Notes under the pieces: model-generated
What the model saw: the letters and a program-made list of their open reading frames with translations, nothing else
The model's database searches: none
What the model was told of the DNA's origin: nothing
Position numbers and translations under genes: made by a program
Part shown: positions 25,384-32,592 of the stretch, one piece after another
Layout of the letters: each line of letters begins with the position of its first letter
How positions within the stretch are numbered: the first letter of the stretch is position 1
DNA from: Planctomonas sp. JC2975
GTDB lineage: Bacteria; Actinomycetota; Actinomycetes; Actinomycetales; Microbacteriaceae
DNA length: 64,000 bases
Direction: 5' to 3'
NCBI RefSeq assembly: GCF_012985205.1
Contig: NZ_JABEKS010000001.1
Span: 2,108,001 to 2,172,000 of the forward strand

Positions 25384-26150
25384 CAGTTGCTGCCCCTCTC
25401 CCCTTCGGGCCGCGGTCGGAGTCGAGTGGAGGTGCGAGGGCGCTCACCGTCGGCGAAGCCGCCCGTCGCGCGCGGCTTCTGCTTCTTCTCTTGCGCCGAG
25501 GCGGCCTGCTTCTGGTAGATCAGCCGCTCCGGGTCGGTGAACTCGAGGTAGCGACCGTTGAGTCGGGCCGGCGCCCAGTAGATCGTGCCGACACTGAACG
25601 GCGTGCTGCTGTAGTACGGCACGATGAGGGTGACGCGGCTCGACGCATCACCGACGATCTCGAGGACGTCGGAGAGCCGGGCGAACTCCTCGCCGTCCTG
25701 GGTGTCCTCACGGGGGAGCTCGAACAGCCCACCCGGCTCGGTGTACTTGATGTTGCTCGTCTCGAGGAATACCTCACGGCGCTGCTCCGGCAGGTAGCTC
25801 AGGCGGTAGCGGCGATGGTTGCGAGGCATCTGCTTGCCGACACGCTGGAGGAAAAGCAGAGTGTCGCCGACGTAGGGCAAGATGCGGCGACTCCCCGACA
25901 CACGCTGCTCCCGGTAGCGATCCATGCCCTTAATGAGCGCCTGCAGTTCCTTCTGCGCACCTCGAGCCATCCCGACGCCGTACACGTCCTGGTCGCCGTC
26001 CGGGTCCTGGTACTCGGTGTGCGCCCTTGCCGAGCGATCCTGGCTCTTGTGGATCGCCGACGAGATTGACGAGCGCAGCGTTGCGAGCTCATCGTCGGTG
26101 AACTCAGACCGCCAGTCCAGCGGTTCGGCGTCGTTCATGCTGTCTCCCAT
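25383..26150 (-). CDS. Hypothetical protein paired with the XRE/ImmA-IrrE gene
   Basis: The 255-residue soluble protein has a helical, charged N-terminal third (DDELATLRSSISSAIHKSQD, LIKGMDRYREQR) and a beta-rich middle (GRYLEFTDPERLIYQ, RVTLIVPYYSSTPFSVGTIY). Its tail is disordered and basic (KKQKPRATGG). No catalytic motif or membrane helix is seen. The tight coupling (one-base overlap) to the metallopeptidase suggests it is the sensor, substrate or effector of that protein, as in other regulator-protease pairs. Family not recognised. The 200 bases upstream contain no certain promoter. Confidence 0.6.
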   Translation of the reverse strand: MGDSMNDAEPLDWRSEFTDDELATLRSSISSAIHKSQDRSARAHTEYQDPDGDQDVYGVGMARGAQKELQALIKGMDRYREQRVSGSRRILPYVGDTLLFLQRVGKQMPRNHRRYRLSYLPEQRREVFLETSNIKYTEPGGLFELPREDTQDGEEFARLSDVLEIVGDASSRVTLIVPYYSSTPFSVGTIYWAPARLNGRYLEFTDPERLIYQKQAASAQEKKQKPRATGGFADGERPRTSTRLRPRPEGERGSN

Positions 26151-26356
26151 CGGGTTCTAGGCGAGAGAGTAGCACGCTCCTTTAGCCAATATCAGAAAAC
26201 CGTCATATCCATCGGTGGCGTGTCGCGTCTATCCCGCAGATTGACGGAGGCGGAACTCCAATCAGCGTGCAGTTCGTCACCTCTCGGAGCTTCCGTCAGT
26301 GTCACAAGTAGAACAGACACCACCGACACCAGCAGCGAGCAGACACTGCTCGACCG

Positions 26357-26672
26357 TCAGGCGAGGTCTGGCCCTTGAGACGACCCGCCCGGCTCTGCGC
26401 CGGGATAGCCGTCGAGGTAGCGGCGGTACATCACGCGCCCGCCAAAGACATCGCGGATATGGGTGCCGATGACGTGCGCCAGCTCTGGTGCGGATGCGCC
26501 TTTGAATCCCCAACGATCCTTACCCTGATCCCAGGGTTGCTCGGACGGAAACCAGTCATCGATCCGGTATGCTCCGCGCACGACTCCGTCGGCGACGCCG
26601 AGGCAGTACTGAGCCCGGTCGCGTACCCATGGGGCGATTCGCCAGTGTCCGCGTGTCTGGTCGTAGACGTCT
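26357..26672 (-). pseudogene. 3' part of a small-domain gene interrupted by an IS481-type element
   Basis: From about 26672 the minus strand reads DVYDQTRGHWRIAPWVRDRA, then YCLGVADGVVRGAYRIDDWF and DRWGFKGASAPELA, with the stop at 26357. The pattern (Y-x-x-TRG-x-W, A-x-Y-x-L-x-V-x-x-G-V-V, RWGF-x-G) resembles a roughly 100-residue domain I know from small bacterial hypothetical proteins, though I cannot name it with certainty. A stop and a change of sequence at 26672-26680 coincide with the start of the transposase fragment on the other strand, so the 5' end was replaced by the insertion. The shorter frame from 26581 is an artefact of the missing start. Confidence 0.45.
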
Positions 26673-27470
26673 TGCTATGTCGAGTCGGGACGCCAGCCGG
26701 CCTGGAAGAAGCCGCGGGCGGCGTTCCGCCGGTTCGCCTATCCGGCGCCGAACGCGTGCTGGCAGTTGGACGCGACCGAGTATGTGCTCACCGGGTGCGT
26801 CAAATGCGTGATCTTCCAGCTCATCGACGACTACTCCCGGCTTGCCATCGCCTCCCATGCCTCCTGGGGTGAGACGTCCGAGGGCGCGATCGCCGTGGTC
26901 AGCAAAGGCATCGCAGCTCACGGTGTTCCGCAACTGCTGCTGTCGGATAACCGGTTGGCATTGAACCCGTCCCGGCGGGGGATTCTGGGGCAGCTGGTCG
27001 CCTATCTGCGTTCGCTCGGGGTCGAGCCGATTACCGGGAAGGCATATAGGCCGACCACGCAGGGCAAGAATGAGCGATTCCATCAGACGTTGTTCCGGTG
27101 GCTGGATAAGCAGCCGTTGGCGGAAACGCTCCAGCAGCTCCAGGGCCAGGTCGACACGTTCGATCTGATCTATAACACCGAACGCCCACACCAAGCCCTG
27201 CCGGGTTGGGTGACTCAGGCGTTGGCGTGGGCGGCAACACCGCTGGTCGAACCTCCCTGTCCGCCCACTCAACCTGCGGCGCCGATCGGGGAGAAAGAGG
27301 GTCCGTGGCAGACGCGGATCCGGACCAACGGCGCCGTCTATGCTCGCGGCACCAAGTTCCAAGTCAGCCGCACCCTCGCCGGCCAAATCGCCCACCGGGT
27401 CGAGGAAGACGATCGGCTGTTGATCTTCGACGCCAACGGCACCCTGTTGGCCGAATACGTTTGGTCCTAG
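26670..27470 (+). pseudogene. IS481-family transposase, N-terminus missing
   Basis: After an in-frame stop at 26664 the frame reads SGRQPAWKKPRAAFRRFAYP, then NACWQLDATEYVLTG (first catalytic Asp), LIDDYSR, QLLLSDNRLALN (second Asp), and GKNERFHQTLFRWL (catalytic Glu). The product ends in a beta-rich domain (IRTNGAVYARGTKFQVSRTL). The catalytic triad is kept but the roughly 100-residue HTH part is gone, so it should not bind its ends. The stop codon lies in the loop of an inverted repeat. Confidence 0.8.
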
Positions 27471-27482
27471 CTAGGGACCAAA
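27460..27482 (+). terminator. Inverted repeat around the transposase stop
   Basis: TTTGGTCC (27460-27467) and GGACCAAA (27475-27482) flank TAGCTAG, which contains the stop codon. There is no T-run on the plus side; it may act as a transcription barrier within the IS. Confidence 0.4.
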
Positions 27483-27534
27483 TACGTCGGCAGCGGCAAC
27501 CCTCGAGGGTCCCGTGGCCCACGCACAACCCGCT

Positions 27535-27606
27535 AACTGTTACCGATGTCCTGAGACATGAACTGTTACCGATGTCCTGAGGTAGAACTGTTACCGATGT
27601 CTTGAG
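27535..27606 (+). repeat. Three 21-bp direct repeats at the IS right end
   Basis: AACTGTTACCGATGTCCTGA plus G occurs at 27535-27555 and 27561-27581, and with one change (CTTGAG) at 27586-27606. Starts are 26 and 25 bases apart. Such repeats resemble IS481/IS3-type ends that carry several transposase-binding sites. Confidence 0.8.
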
Positions 27607-27622
27607 ATACATCACACTGGCG

Positions 27623-27651
27623 TGACTACGTTTTGACTACACTTTGACTAC
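27623..27651 (+). repeat. Three TGACTAC repeats on an 11-bp period
   Basis: TGACTAC starts at 27623, 27634 and 27645; the last two are preceded by TTT. The exact 11-bp period puts them on one face of the helix, as for arm-type integrase-binding sites beside an attachment core. Confidence 0.6.
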
Positions 27652-27763
27652 ATCTGAGGCGAATTCAAGCGCATCGACGTCATCCAGCAGCATCCAAAAA
27701 CCGCGGAATTACGCGGATTTTGGGGTGGATGGTTGAGTTCTCGGGACCCCTGACTGCGACTGA

Positions 27764-27804
27764 AAATCGAACGGTCACCGGATCGATGCCGGTCGGAGCC
27801 ACCA
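27764..27804 (+). other. tRNA 3'-end remnant, probable attachment site (attR-like)
   Basis: ACCGG-ATCGATG-CCGGT forms a T-arm-like hairpin, followed by TCGGAGCCACCA, the 3' acceptor strand, discriminator A and CCA of a tRNA. The matching 5' acceptor strand (GGCTCCG) and the anticodon arm are absent from the 80 bases upstream, and the T loop departs from TTCGANT, so this is not a working tRNA gene. Integrases often use tRNA 3' ends and leave such a copy at the far end of the element. The intact tRNA would be at the other, unseen end. Confidence 0.55.
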
Positions 27805-27810
27805 CTGAAG

Positions 27811-27837
27811 GCCCCGGAACACGCCGGGGGTTTTCTT
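27811..27837 (+). terminator. Intrinsic terminator behind the tRNA remnant
   Basis: CCCCGG (27812-27817) and CCGGGG (27824-27829) pair around AACACG and are followed by GTTTTCTTGTT. Its position right behind a CCA end is typical for tRNA genes. Confidence 0.75.
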
Positions 27838-27942
27838 GTTTCCGGGGTTTCTCGAACCAGGCACGGCCTCTCTGCTCGCGGCTCCGGACGTACCCTGGTG
27901 GGGAGCGTGCTCCTGGTCGTTTCAGCGAGAAGGTGATCGCCG

Positions 27943-28467
27943 ATGGGTGATGCTCGATCGCAGGGTCCGAAGCCCGAGTTGCGCATTCGGTCTGCGCTCC
28001 GCATGTTCCGGATGGTCGATCCGCTTGCCAGGCGGATGATCCCCGTCGGGATGCCCACCGGCGCACCCAACGTGCTTCTGCTCGTTCGGGGTCGCCGGAC
28101 GGGCATCGAGAGATCGGTGCCCGTCACGCTGCTCGACCTCGACGGCACTTGGTACGTGCAGGCCACCTACGGTGCGGACGGCTGGGGCAGGAATCTACGG
28201 GCGGCCGGCGAGGCGGTGATCGTTCAGCCTGGCGGTCGTCGCACCGCCGTCAGCGCTAAGGAGGTACCGATCGATGATGCTGCCGAACTGCTTCATCGGG
28301 TGCTCGAGCCGTACCGGTCGCCGCGCTTGCTGCGCAGACTGCTCGGGCCGAACATGAGGCCGCCGGTCGGTCTTCTACGCCGCTATCGCATCCGCATCGA
28401 CGTGACACCCGAGGAGTACCGCACGGAGGCGGCACGTCATCCGCTCTTCGAGCTCCGACCCGGCTAG
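27943..28467 (+). CDS. Nitroreductase/quinone reductase family protein (DDN-like, F420-type)
   Basis: The 174-residue protein shows the DUF385/DDN fold signature: PNVLLLVRGRRTGIERSVPV, then WYVQATYGADGWGRNLRAAG and VIVQPGGRR. The G-R-R-(S/T)-G segment and the G-x-x-x-x-x-x-W-x-x-N-L-x-A motif contact the cofactor in F420H2-dependent quinone reductases. Family members reduce quinones or nitro compounds with F420H2 at the membrane; the substrate here is unknown. It begins 106 bases after the island boundary, the first core gene, with a GAGAAGG site before the ATG. Confidence 0.75.
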   Translation: MGDARSQGPKPELRIRSALRMFRMVDPLARRMIPVGMPTGAPNVLLLVRGRRTGIERSVPVTLLDLDGTWYVQATYGADGWGRNLRAAGEAVIVQPGGRRTAVSAKEVPIDDAAELLHRVLEPYRSPRLLRRLLGPNMRPPVGLLRRYRIRIDVTPEEYRTEAARHPLFELRPG

Positions 28468-28592
28468 AGCAATCGGCCGGGCGTGACCACGGAAGGTCAT
28501 GGCAGCGCTCGTGACACGTGCGACGCGGTGTCGTCGGGCTCGTCTCATGACGCTCTGTGGCCATCGCGGCGGTGATCCGGTCATGATGGGGT

Positions 28593-29474
28593 GTGATCTC
28601 GATCGTCGTGGTCGGCCCGGGCGCCGTCGGTGGCACGCTCGCTGCCCATCTCGCGCAGGTGCATGACTCGTTGACTGTGGCAGTGCGAACTCCGTTCGCG
28701 GTGCTCGAGGTGACCACCGCCTCGGGAGCTCTCAGCGCCTCACCGATGGTCCTCACGGATCCGGATGTCGCTGCGCACTCGGATTGGGTCCTCGTCGCCA
28801 CGAAAACGTATGACGTGGAGGCCGCGCAGGTGTGGCTGAGACGACTGGTCGGCCCCAAGACCGTGGTGGCTATCCTGCAGAACGGGGTGGAACACGTCGA
28901 GCGGTTCGCTCCCTTCGTTCCCTCCCGACAGCTCCTCCCGGTGATCGTCAACGTGCCCGCAGATCGATCCGGTCCAGGACGCATCACTCAGCACGGGACC
29001 GCCGAGCTCACGGTCGAGGCGACCGACGATGGTCGACGCTTCGCGGACATCTTCACCGGCACCGATGTGCAGGTGAAGACGACGACCGATTTCGCGACCG
29101 CCGCGTGGGAGAAGCTCATGATCAACGCGGCCGGCGGGATCAACGCCGCCACTCTCGCGCCCGACCTTGACATGCGAAGCGCCAGCGGGAGCCGGCTGGT
29201 GCGTGAGGTGGTGAACGAGGTCGCCCTCGTCGGCAATGCGGAGGGCGCTCGACTCTCCGAGAGCCTCGTCGAGCACACCCTGGCGGCGTTGGCGGCGCCG
29301 ACGGCCGGTCATCTCAACTCGATGCACGCCGACCGGCTGGCAGGCCGGCCCATGGAAGTCGATGCGCGCAACGGGGCGGTCGTCCGGATCGGACGTCGGC
29401 ACGGCATCCCGACGCCGGCCAACGAATTCCTCGTCGAGCTCCTCGACCTGGTGGCGCCGCCGGCCATCAGGTGA
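28593..29474 (+). CDS. Ketopantoate reductase family oxidoreductase
   Basis: The product starts with a Rossmann motif ISIVVVGPGAVGGTLA, has the KTYDVE segment in place of the usual catalytic-region KA-x-x, continues with QNGVEHVERF and, in the C-terminal domain, WEKLMINAAGGINAAT (Lys and Asn of the active site). The C-terminal helices carry DRLAGRPMEVDARNGAVV, close to the ApbA_C consensus. The length (293) is normal. PanE enzymes reduce 2-dehydropantoate to pantoate with NADPH, but the family has other substrates and no pantothenate genes are near, so panE is not assigned. Start is GTG. Confidence 0.75.
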   Translation: MISIVVVGPGAVGGTLAAHLAQVHDSLTVAVRTPFAVLEVTTASGALSASPMVLTDPDVAAHSDWVLVATKTYDVEAAQVWLRRLVGPKTVVAILQNGVEHVERFAPFVPSRQLLPVIVNVPADRSGPGRITQHGTAELTVEATDDGRRFADIFTGTDVQVKTTTDFATAAWEKLMINAAGGINAATLAPDLDMRSASGSRLVREVVNEVALVGNAEGARLSESLVEHTLAALAAPTAGHLNSMHADRLAGRPMEVDARNGAVVRIGRRHGIPTPANEFLVELLDLVAPPAIR

Positions 29475-29531
29475 AGTCCGCCGGTTGTCCGTGGAGTGGG
29501 GGCCGCACGGATCGACGCCGCAAGGAGGAGG

Positions 29532-29927
29532 TCAGCGACCGAACTCGCTCACGCTCGTCGCGTCGATGGTGAGGCGGACACGCACCTGGTCCCGCCCGCC
29601 GTACCAGGGGTAAGGGCGTCCCGTGTACTTCAGCGACAGCGCCTCGATGTGCTCGGCCGCCCCTTCGTAGCTCAGCACGGCGGTACCCCGGATCTGGAAG
29701 AAGTGGGCGGGGCTCTCCGGATCCGTCACGTTCACGGCCACGCGCGGATCGCGACGGATGTTGCGCACCTTGCGATGCGTGTCCACGCTGTTGATCACGA
29801 CGTGCTCGCCATCGGTGTCCACCCAGACCTGGGTCAACTGCGGGGACCCGTCGGGCATCAGAGTGGCGATGTGACAGGAACTGGGCGCGCGCAGGAGCCG
29901 GAGAAGGGCGTCGGGGAGTATCACCAC
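29532..29927 (-). CDS. PPOX-class F420-dependent oxidoreductase
   Basis: 131 residues with the flavin/F420-binding split-barrel pattern: SSCHIATLMPDGSPQLTQVW, VINSVDTHRKVRNIRRDPRV and the closing YPWYGGRDQVRVRL. In this class the motif with HRK and DPR binds the phosphate tail of F420. It reduces small ketones or tetrapyrrole-like substrates in characterised relatives; the target here is unknown. Start is GTG at 29927. It converges on the ketopantoate-reductase-like gene and leaves 175 bases to the divergent PadR gene. Confidence 0.8.
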   Translation of the reverse strand: MVILPDALLRLLRAPSSCHIATLMPDGSPQLTQVWVDTDGEHVVINSVDTHRKVRNIRRDPRVAVNVTDPESPAHFFQIRGTAVLSYEGAAEHIEALSLKYTGRPYPWYGGRDQVRVRLTIDATSVSEFGR

Positions 29928-30033
29928 CCCACTTTAAGCGGAGTAAGGCGGCGCGGGATCAGTGGTCCCATGGAAGCGCGACATTGACGACCACCCGGAT
30001 TCCCATGGAATTCCACCGGACAAATCCGCTCGA

Positions 30034-30072
30034 ACGATATATCGTGACATGTCGTCGGGATGACACGACATG
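30034..30072. promoter_or_regulatory. Probable PadR operator: two palindromes
   Basis: ACGATATATCGT (30034-30045) is a perfect 12-base palindrome. Two bases later CATGTCGT (30048-30055) and ACGACATG (30065-30072) form an inverted repeat around nine bases. Both lie 30-70 bases before the PadR start, suiting autorepression. Binding is inferred from position. Confidence 0.5.
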
Positions 30073-30102
30073 ATCAGTGACTCGGTGACCAGGGAGGTCG
30101 TC

Positions 30103-30681
30103 ATGAGCGGTTCATACAGTGGTTCGGCAAGCGGCGGGGGATTCGGATCCCGCGGCTTCGACGGTGGATTCGGGGGCGGGCAGCGGTTGTCCGACCTCGC
30201 GGACCAGTTGCACGCGATGTTCGAGCAGCGGGTGGGCCCTCGGGTGGCGCGCGGCGACGTGCGGCAGGCCATCATCACGCTCCTGGCGGAGAAGCCGATG
30301 CACGGCTACCAGATCATCGCCGAGATCGACACGCGCAGCAGTGGCGCGTGGAAGCCGAGCGCCGGATCCGTGTATCCGACCCTGCAGCTGCTCGCCGATG
30401 AAGGGCTGATCAGCGCCGAGGTCGCCGACGGACGAAAGACGTACTCGCTCACGGAGTCGGGCCGCGCTGAAGCGGATGCCTCGGCCGATCGTGCCGCGCC
30501 GTGGGAGGCATCCGGTCTTGGCGGCGCTCGCAACCTCGGCGCCCTGCCCAAGGCCGGCATGGCGCTCGCGCAGGCTGCCGCCCAGGTGCGCACAACGGGT
30601 ACGCCCGAGCAGGTCGACCAGGCCGTGAAGGTACTCGACGAGGCGCGTCGCAAGCTCTACACGATCCTCGCCCAGGACTGA
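30103..30681 (+). CDS. PadR-family transcriptional regulator
   Basis: A Gly/Ser-rich leader of about 40 residues (GSYSGSASGGGFG) precedes a PadR winged helix: VRQAIITLLAEKPMHGYQII, AWKPSAGSVYPTLQLLADEG, and KTYSLTESGR. A C-terminal helical dimerisation segment ends in VLDEARRKLYTIL. The ATG at 30103 follows AGGGAGG; an upstream in-frame ATG at 30070 lies inside the operator and is less likely. PadR proteins repress their own operon and release on ligand binding. The stop is four bases before the UbiB-type kinase gene, so the two form one unit. Confidence 0.85.
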   Translation: MSGSYSGSASGGGFGSRGFDGGFGGGQRLSDLADQLHAMFEQRVGPRVARGDVRQAIITLLAEKPMHGYQIIAEIDTRSSGAWKPSAGSVYPTLQLLADEGLISAEVADGRKTYSLTESGRAEADASADRAAPWEASGLGGARNLGALPKAGMALAQAAAQVRTTGTPEQVDQAVKVLDEARRKLYTILAQD

Positions 30682-30685
30682 GCGG

Positions 30686-32458
30686 ATGCCGCAGGCCCCC
30701 GTCTCCGGGGAACCCCAACCGAACGAGGCGGGAGACACGCGCGCCCGCTACCGTCGCATCCTGCGGTTCGCGCTGCGCTATCTGGCGCAGACGTGGTGGT
30801 ACGAGATCGTGCTGCCGAGGATCGGCCTGGCGGGCCTCTCCGACCGTGGACGCCCGCAGCGGCTGACGCGCGTCGCCCAGCGCTTCCACGCGCTCGCCCT
30901 CGAACTCGGTGGGCTGATGATCAAGGTCGGGCAGTTCCTGTCCTCGCGACTGGATGTGCTGCCTCCTGAGATCACGCAGGAGCTCGCAGGACTTCAGGAC
31001 GAGGTGCCGCCGGCGGCGTTCGAGTCGATCCGCCGGCTCGCCGAGGCCGACCTGGGGATGCCGCTGACAAGCGCCTTCGCATCGTTCGATGAATCGCCGG
31101 TCGCTGCGGCATCCCTCGGCCAGGCGCATCGCGCGCGCCTGGTGGCGCCGGATGCCGCGGACGCCGGATTCGAGCAGGTCGTGGTGAAGGTGCAGCGGCC
31201 CGGCATCCAGGAGATCGTCGACGTGGATCTCGCTGCGCTGAGACGCGTCGCGGGGTGGCTCACCCACCTCAAGATCGTGACCGACCATGTCGATCCCCAT
31301 TCCCTGGTCACGGAGTTCGCGAGGACGAGCCTCGAGGAGATCGACTACCTCCACGAGGCGGCGGGGGCCGAGCGCTTCCGGGAGATGTTCACGGACGACC
31401 CGCGCGTCGGCGTGCCCGACGTCGTCTGGGAGCGCACGTCCCGCAGAGTGCTCACCCTCTCGGATGTGACGGCCATCAAGATCAACGACGTCGAGGGCTT
31501 GCGCGCGGCGGGCATCGATCCGTCCGAGGTCGCCTCGGTGTTCGCAGAGGTGATGTTCGAGCAGCTCTTCGGTCACGGGTACTTCCACGCGGACCCGCAT
31601 CCGGGGAACATCTTCGTGACGCCGTGCGAGCCATCCGCGACCGGCAAGGCGGGCGGACCACGAGGAAGCGGAGGAATCGGCGGCAAGGGCGACGGCCCGG
31701 CCTGGCGACTCACATTCCTCGACTTCGGGATGATGGGCGAGGTCACGCCCGAGCTGCGCGACGGACTGCGCAGACTTCTCATCGCCGTCGCCGCCCGCGA
31801 CGGACGGAGTCTGGTGGCGAGCATCCAGGAGGTCGGCATCCTGCTCCCCACGACCGACACGGCCGAACTCGAGCGCGCGATGTCGCAGCTGTTCGACCGC
31901 TTCGGCGGGATGGGATTCGCGCAGTTGCGCACGGTGGATCAGCGCGAGTTCCGCGACTTCGGGCGAGAGTTCGGCACGGTCGTACGGTCGCTGCCGCTCC
32001 AGCTTCCCGAGAACTTCTTGCTCGTCATCCGCTCGATGTCGCTGACGTCGGGTGTGTGCAGCTCGCTCGACCCCGACTTCAACGTGTGGGACGCGATCGA
32101 GCCGTACGCGTCACGGCTGCTGCGCGAGGAGAGCGGCAATGTGGTGCTCTCGGTAGCGAAGGAGGTGCTCTCGGTCGCCGGCATCGTGCTGCGCTTGCCA
32201 GGGCGTGCGGATGCGCTCATCTCTCGCATCAACGAAGGAACCATGACGGTGGCGACGCCGGCCATCGACCGTCGGCTCGGCCGCCTCGAACGGCTCGTGC
32301 GCAGGGCGGTCGGCGGTGTGCTGTTCGCGGGACTCCTCGTGGGCGGCGTGCTGCTGCTTCCGCAGGTCGCCGCGCTCGGCATCGTGCTGATGAGCGCGTC
32401 GGCGGTGCCGCTCGCGTATGCGGTGTTCGCGGGATCCGGAAACCAACGTTCGCGGTGA
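30686..32458 (+). CDS. ABC1/UbiB family atypical kinase
   Basis: The 590-residue protein has the UbiB signature KVGQFLSSR (KxGQ, from residue 80), the Ala-rich loop AAASLGQAHRA (about 140-150) in place of a P-loop, Lys168 in VVVKVQRPG, the catalytic HADPHPGN near 300 and LDFGMMG near 345. Two C-terminal transmembrane helices (VLFAGLLVGGVLLLPQ and a second segment) anchor it. Family members have ATPase activity and support quinone or lipid metabolism. It is the second gene of a PadR-led pair and is probably controlled by that repressor. Confidence 0.85.
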   Translation: MPQAPVSGEPQPNEAGDTRARYRRILRFALRYLAQTWWYEIVLPRIGLAGLSDRGRPQRLTRVAQRFHALALELGGLMIKVGQFLSSRLDVLPPEITQELAGLQDEVPPAAFESIRRLAEADLGMPLTSAFASFDESPVAAASLGQAHRARLVAPDAADAGFEQVVVKVQRPGIQEIVDVDLAALRRVAGWLTHLKIVTDHVDPHSLVTEFARTSLEEIDYLHEAAGAERFREMFTDDPRVGVPDVVWERTSRRVLTLSDVTAIKINDVEGLRAAGIDPSEVASVFAEVMFEQLFGHGYFHADPHPGNIFVTPCEPSATGKAGGPRGSGGIGGKGDGPAWRLTFLDFGMMGEVTPELRDGLRRLLIAVAARDGRSLVASIQEVGILLPTTDTAELERAMSQLFDRFGGMGFAQLRTVDQREFRDFGREFGTVVRSLPLQLPENFLLVIRSMSLTSGVCSSLDPDFNVWDAIEPYASRLLREESGNVVLSVAKEVLSVAGIVLRLPGRADALISRINEGTMTVATPAIDRRLGRLERLVRRAVGGVLFAGLLVGGVLLLPQVAALGIVLMSASAVPLAYAVFAGSGNQRSR

Positions 32459-32592
32459 GACCCGGCCCATAGGTACGACGCCTTGGCGGCTATGGCATAG
32501 CCTCGGCCAAGACAACCCCTGTCGCAGTCAGCGTTGCGGCGCTGTGCTGAATCGGCTGGGCACTCCATCGTCGCCGGCGGGAGGAAACGGTC

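Larger units (their letters stand above)
26670..27606 (+). mobile_element. IS481-family element lacking its left end
   Basis: The element comprises a transposase without its N-terminus and a right end with three 21-base repeats (27535-27606). No matching left terminal repeat is seen before 26670, where an unrelated gene remnant on the other strand begins. It differs from the IS481 copy at 6597: its transposase has an extra C-terminal beta domain and its end sequence is different. Confidence 0.75.
1..27804. mobile_element. Probable integrated mobile/defence island (right part of it)
   Basis: The stretch left of a tRNA 3'-end remnant (27764-27804) differs from the dense core genome to its right. 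It holds three insertion-sequence families or remnants, several frameshifted genes, a relaxase, restriction and other defence genes, and a possible toxin remnant. The right boundary is placed at the CCA of the tRNA fragment because an intrinsic terminator follows and orderly core genes begin at 27943. No integrase gene and no left attachment site are in view, so the left end must lie outside the window or be lost. That this is one element rather than several nested ones is inference. Confidence 0.55.

Noticed and set aside
26581-27395. Minus-strand 279-codon frame opposite the second transposase
   Set aside because: Antisense to a protein with a clear DDE domain; no recognisable motif.
27535-27606. 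CRISPR array
   Set aside because: Three 21-base repeats with 4-5 base spacers are far too tightly packed for CRISPR; no cas genes are present. No other CRISPR-like repeat was seen in the window.
27729-27804. Complete tRNA gene ending at the CCA
   Set aside because: The 5' acceptor strand GGCTCCG and an anticodon arm are absent upstream, and the T loop is not canonical; only a 3' remnant is supported.
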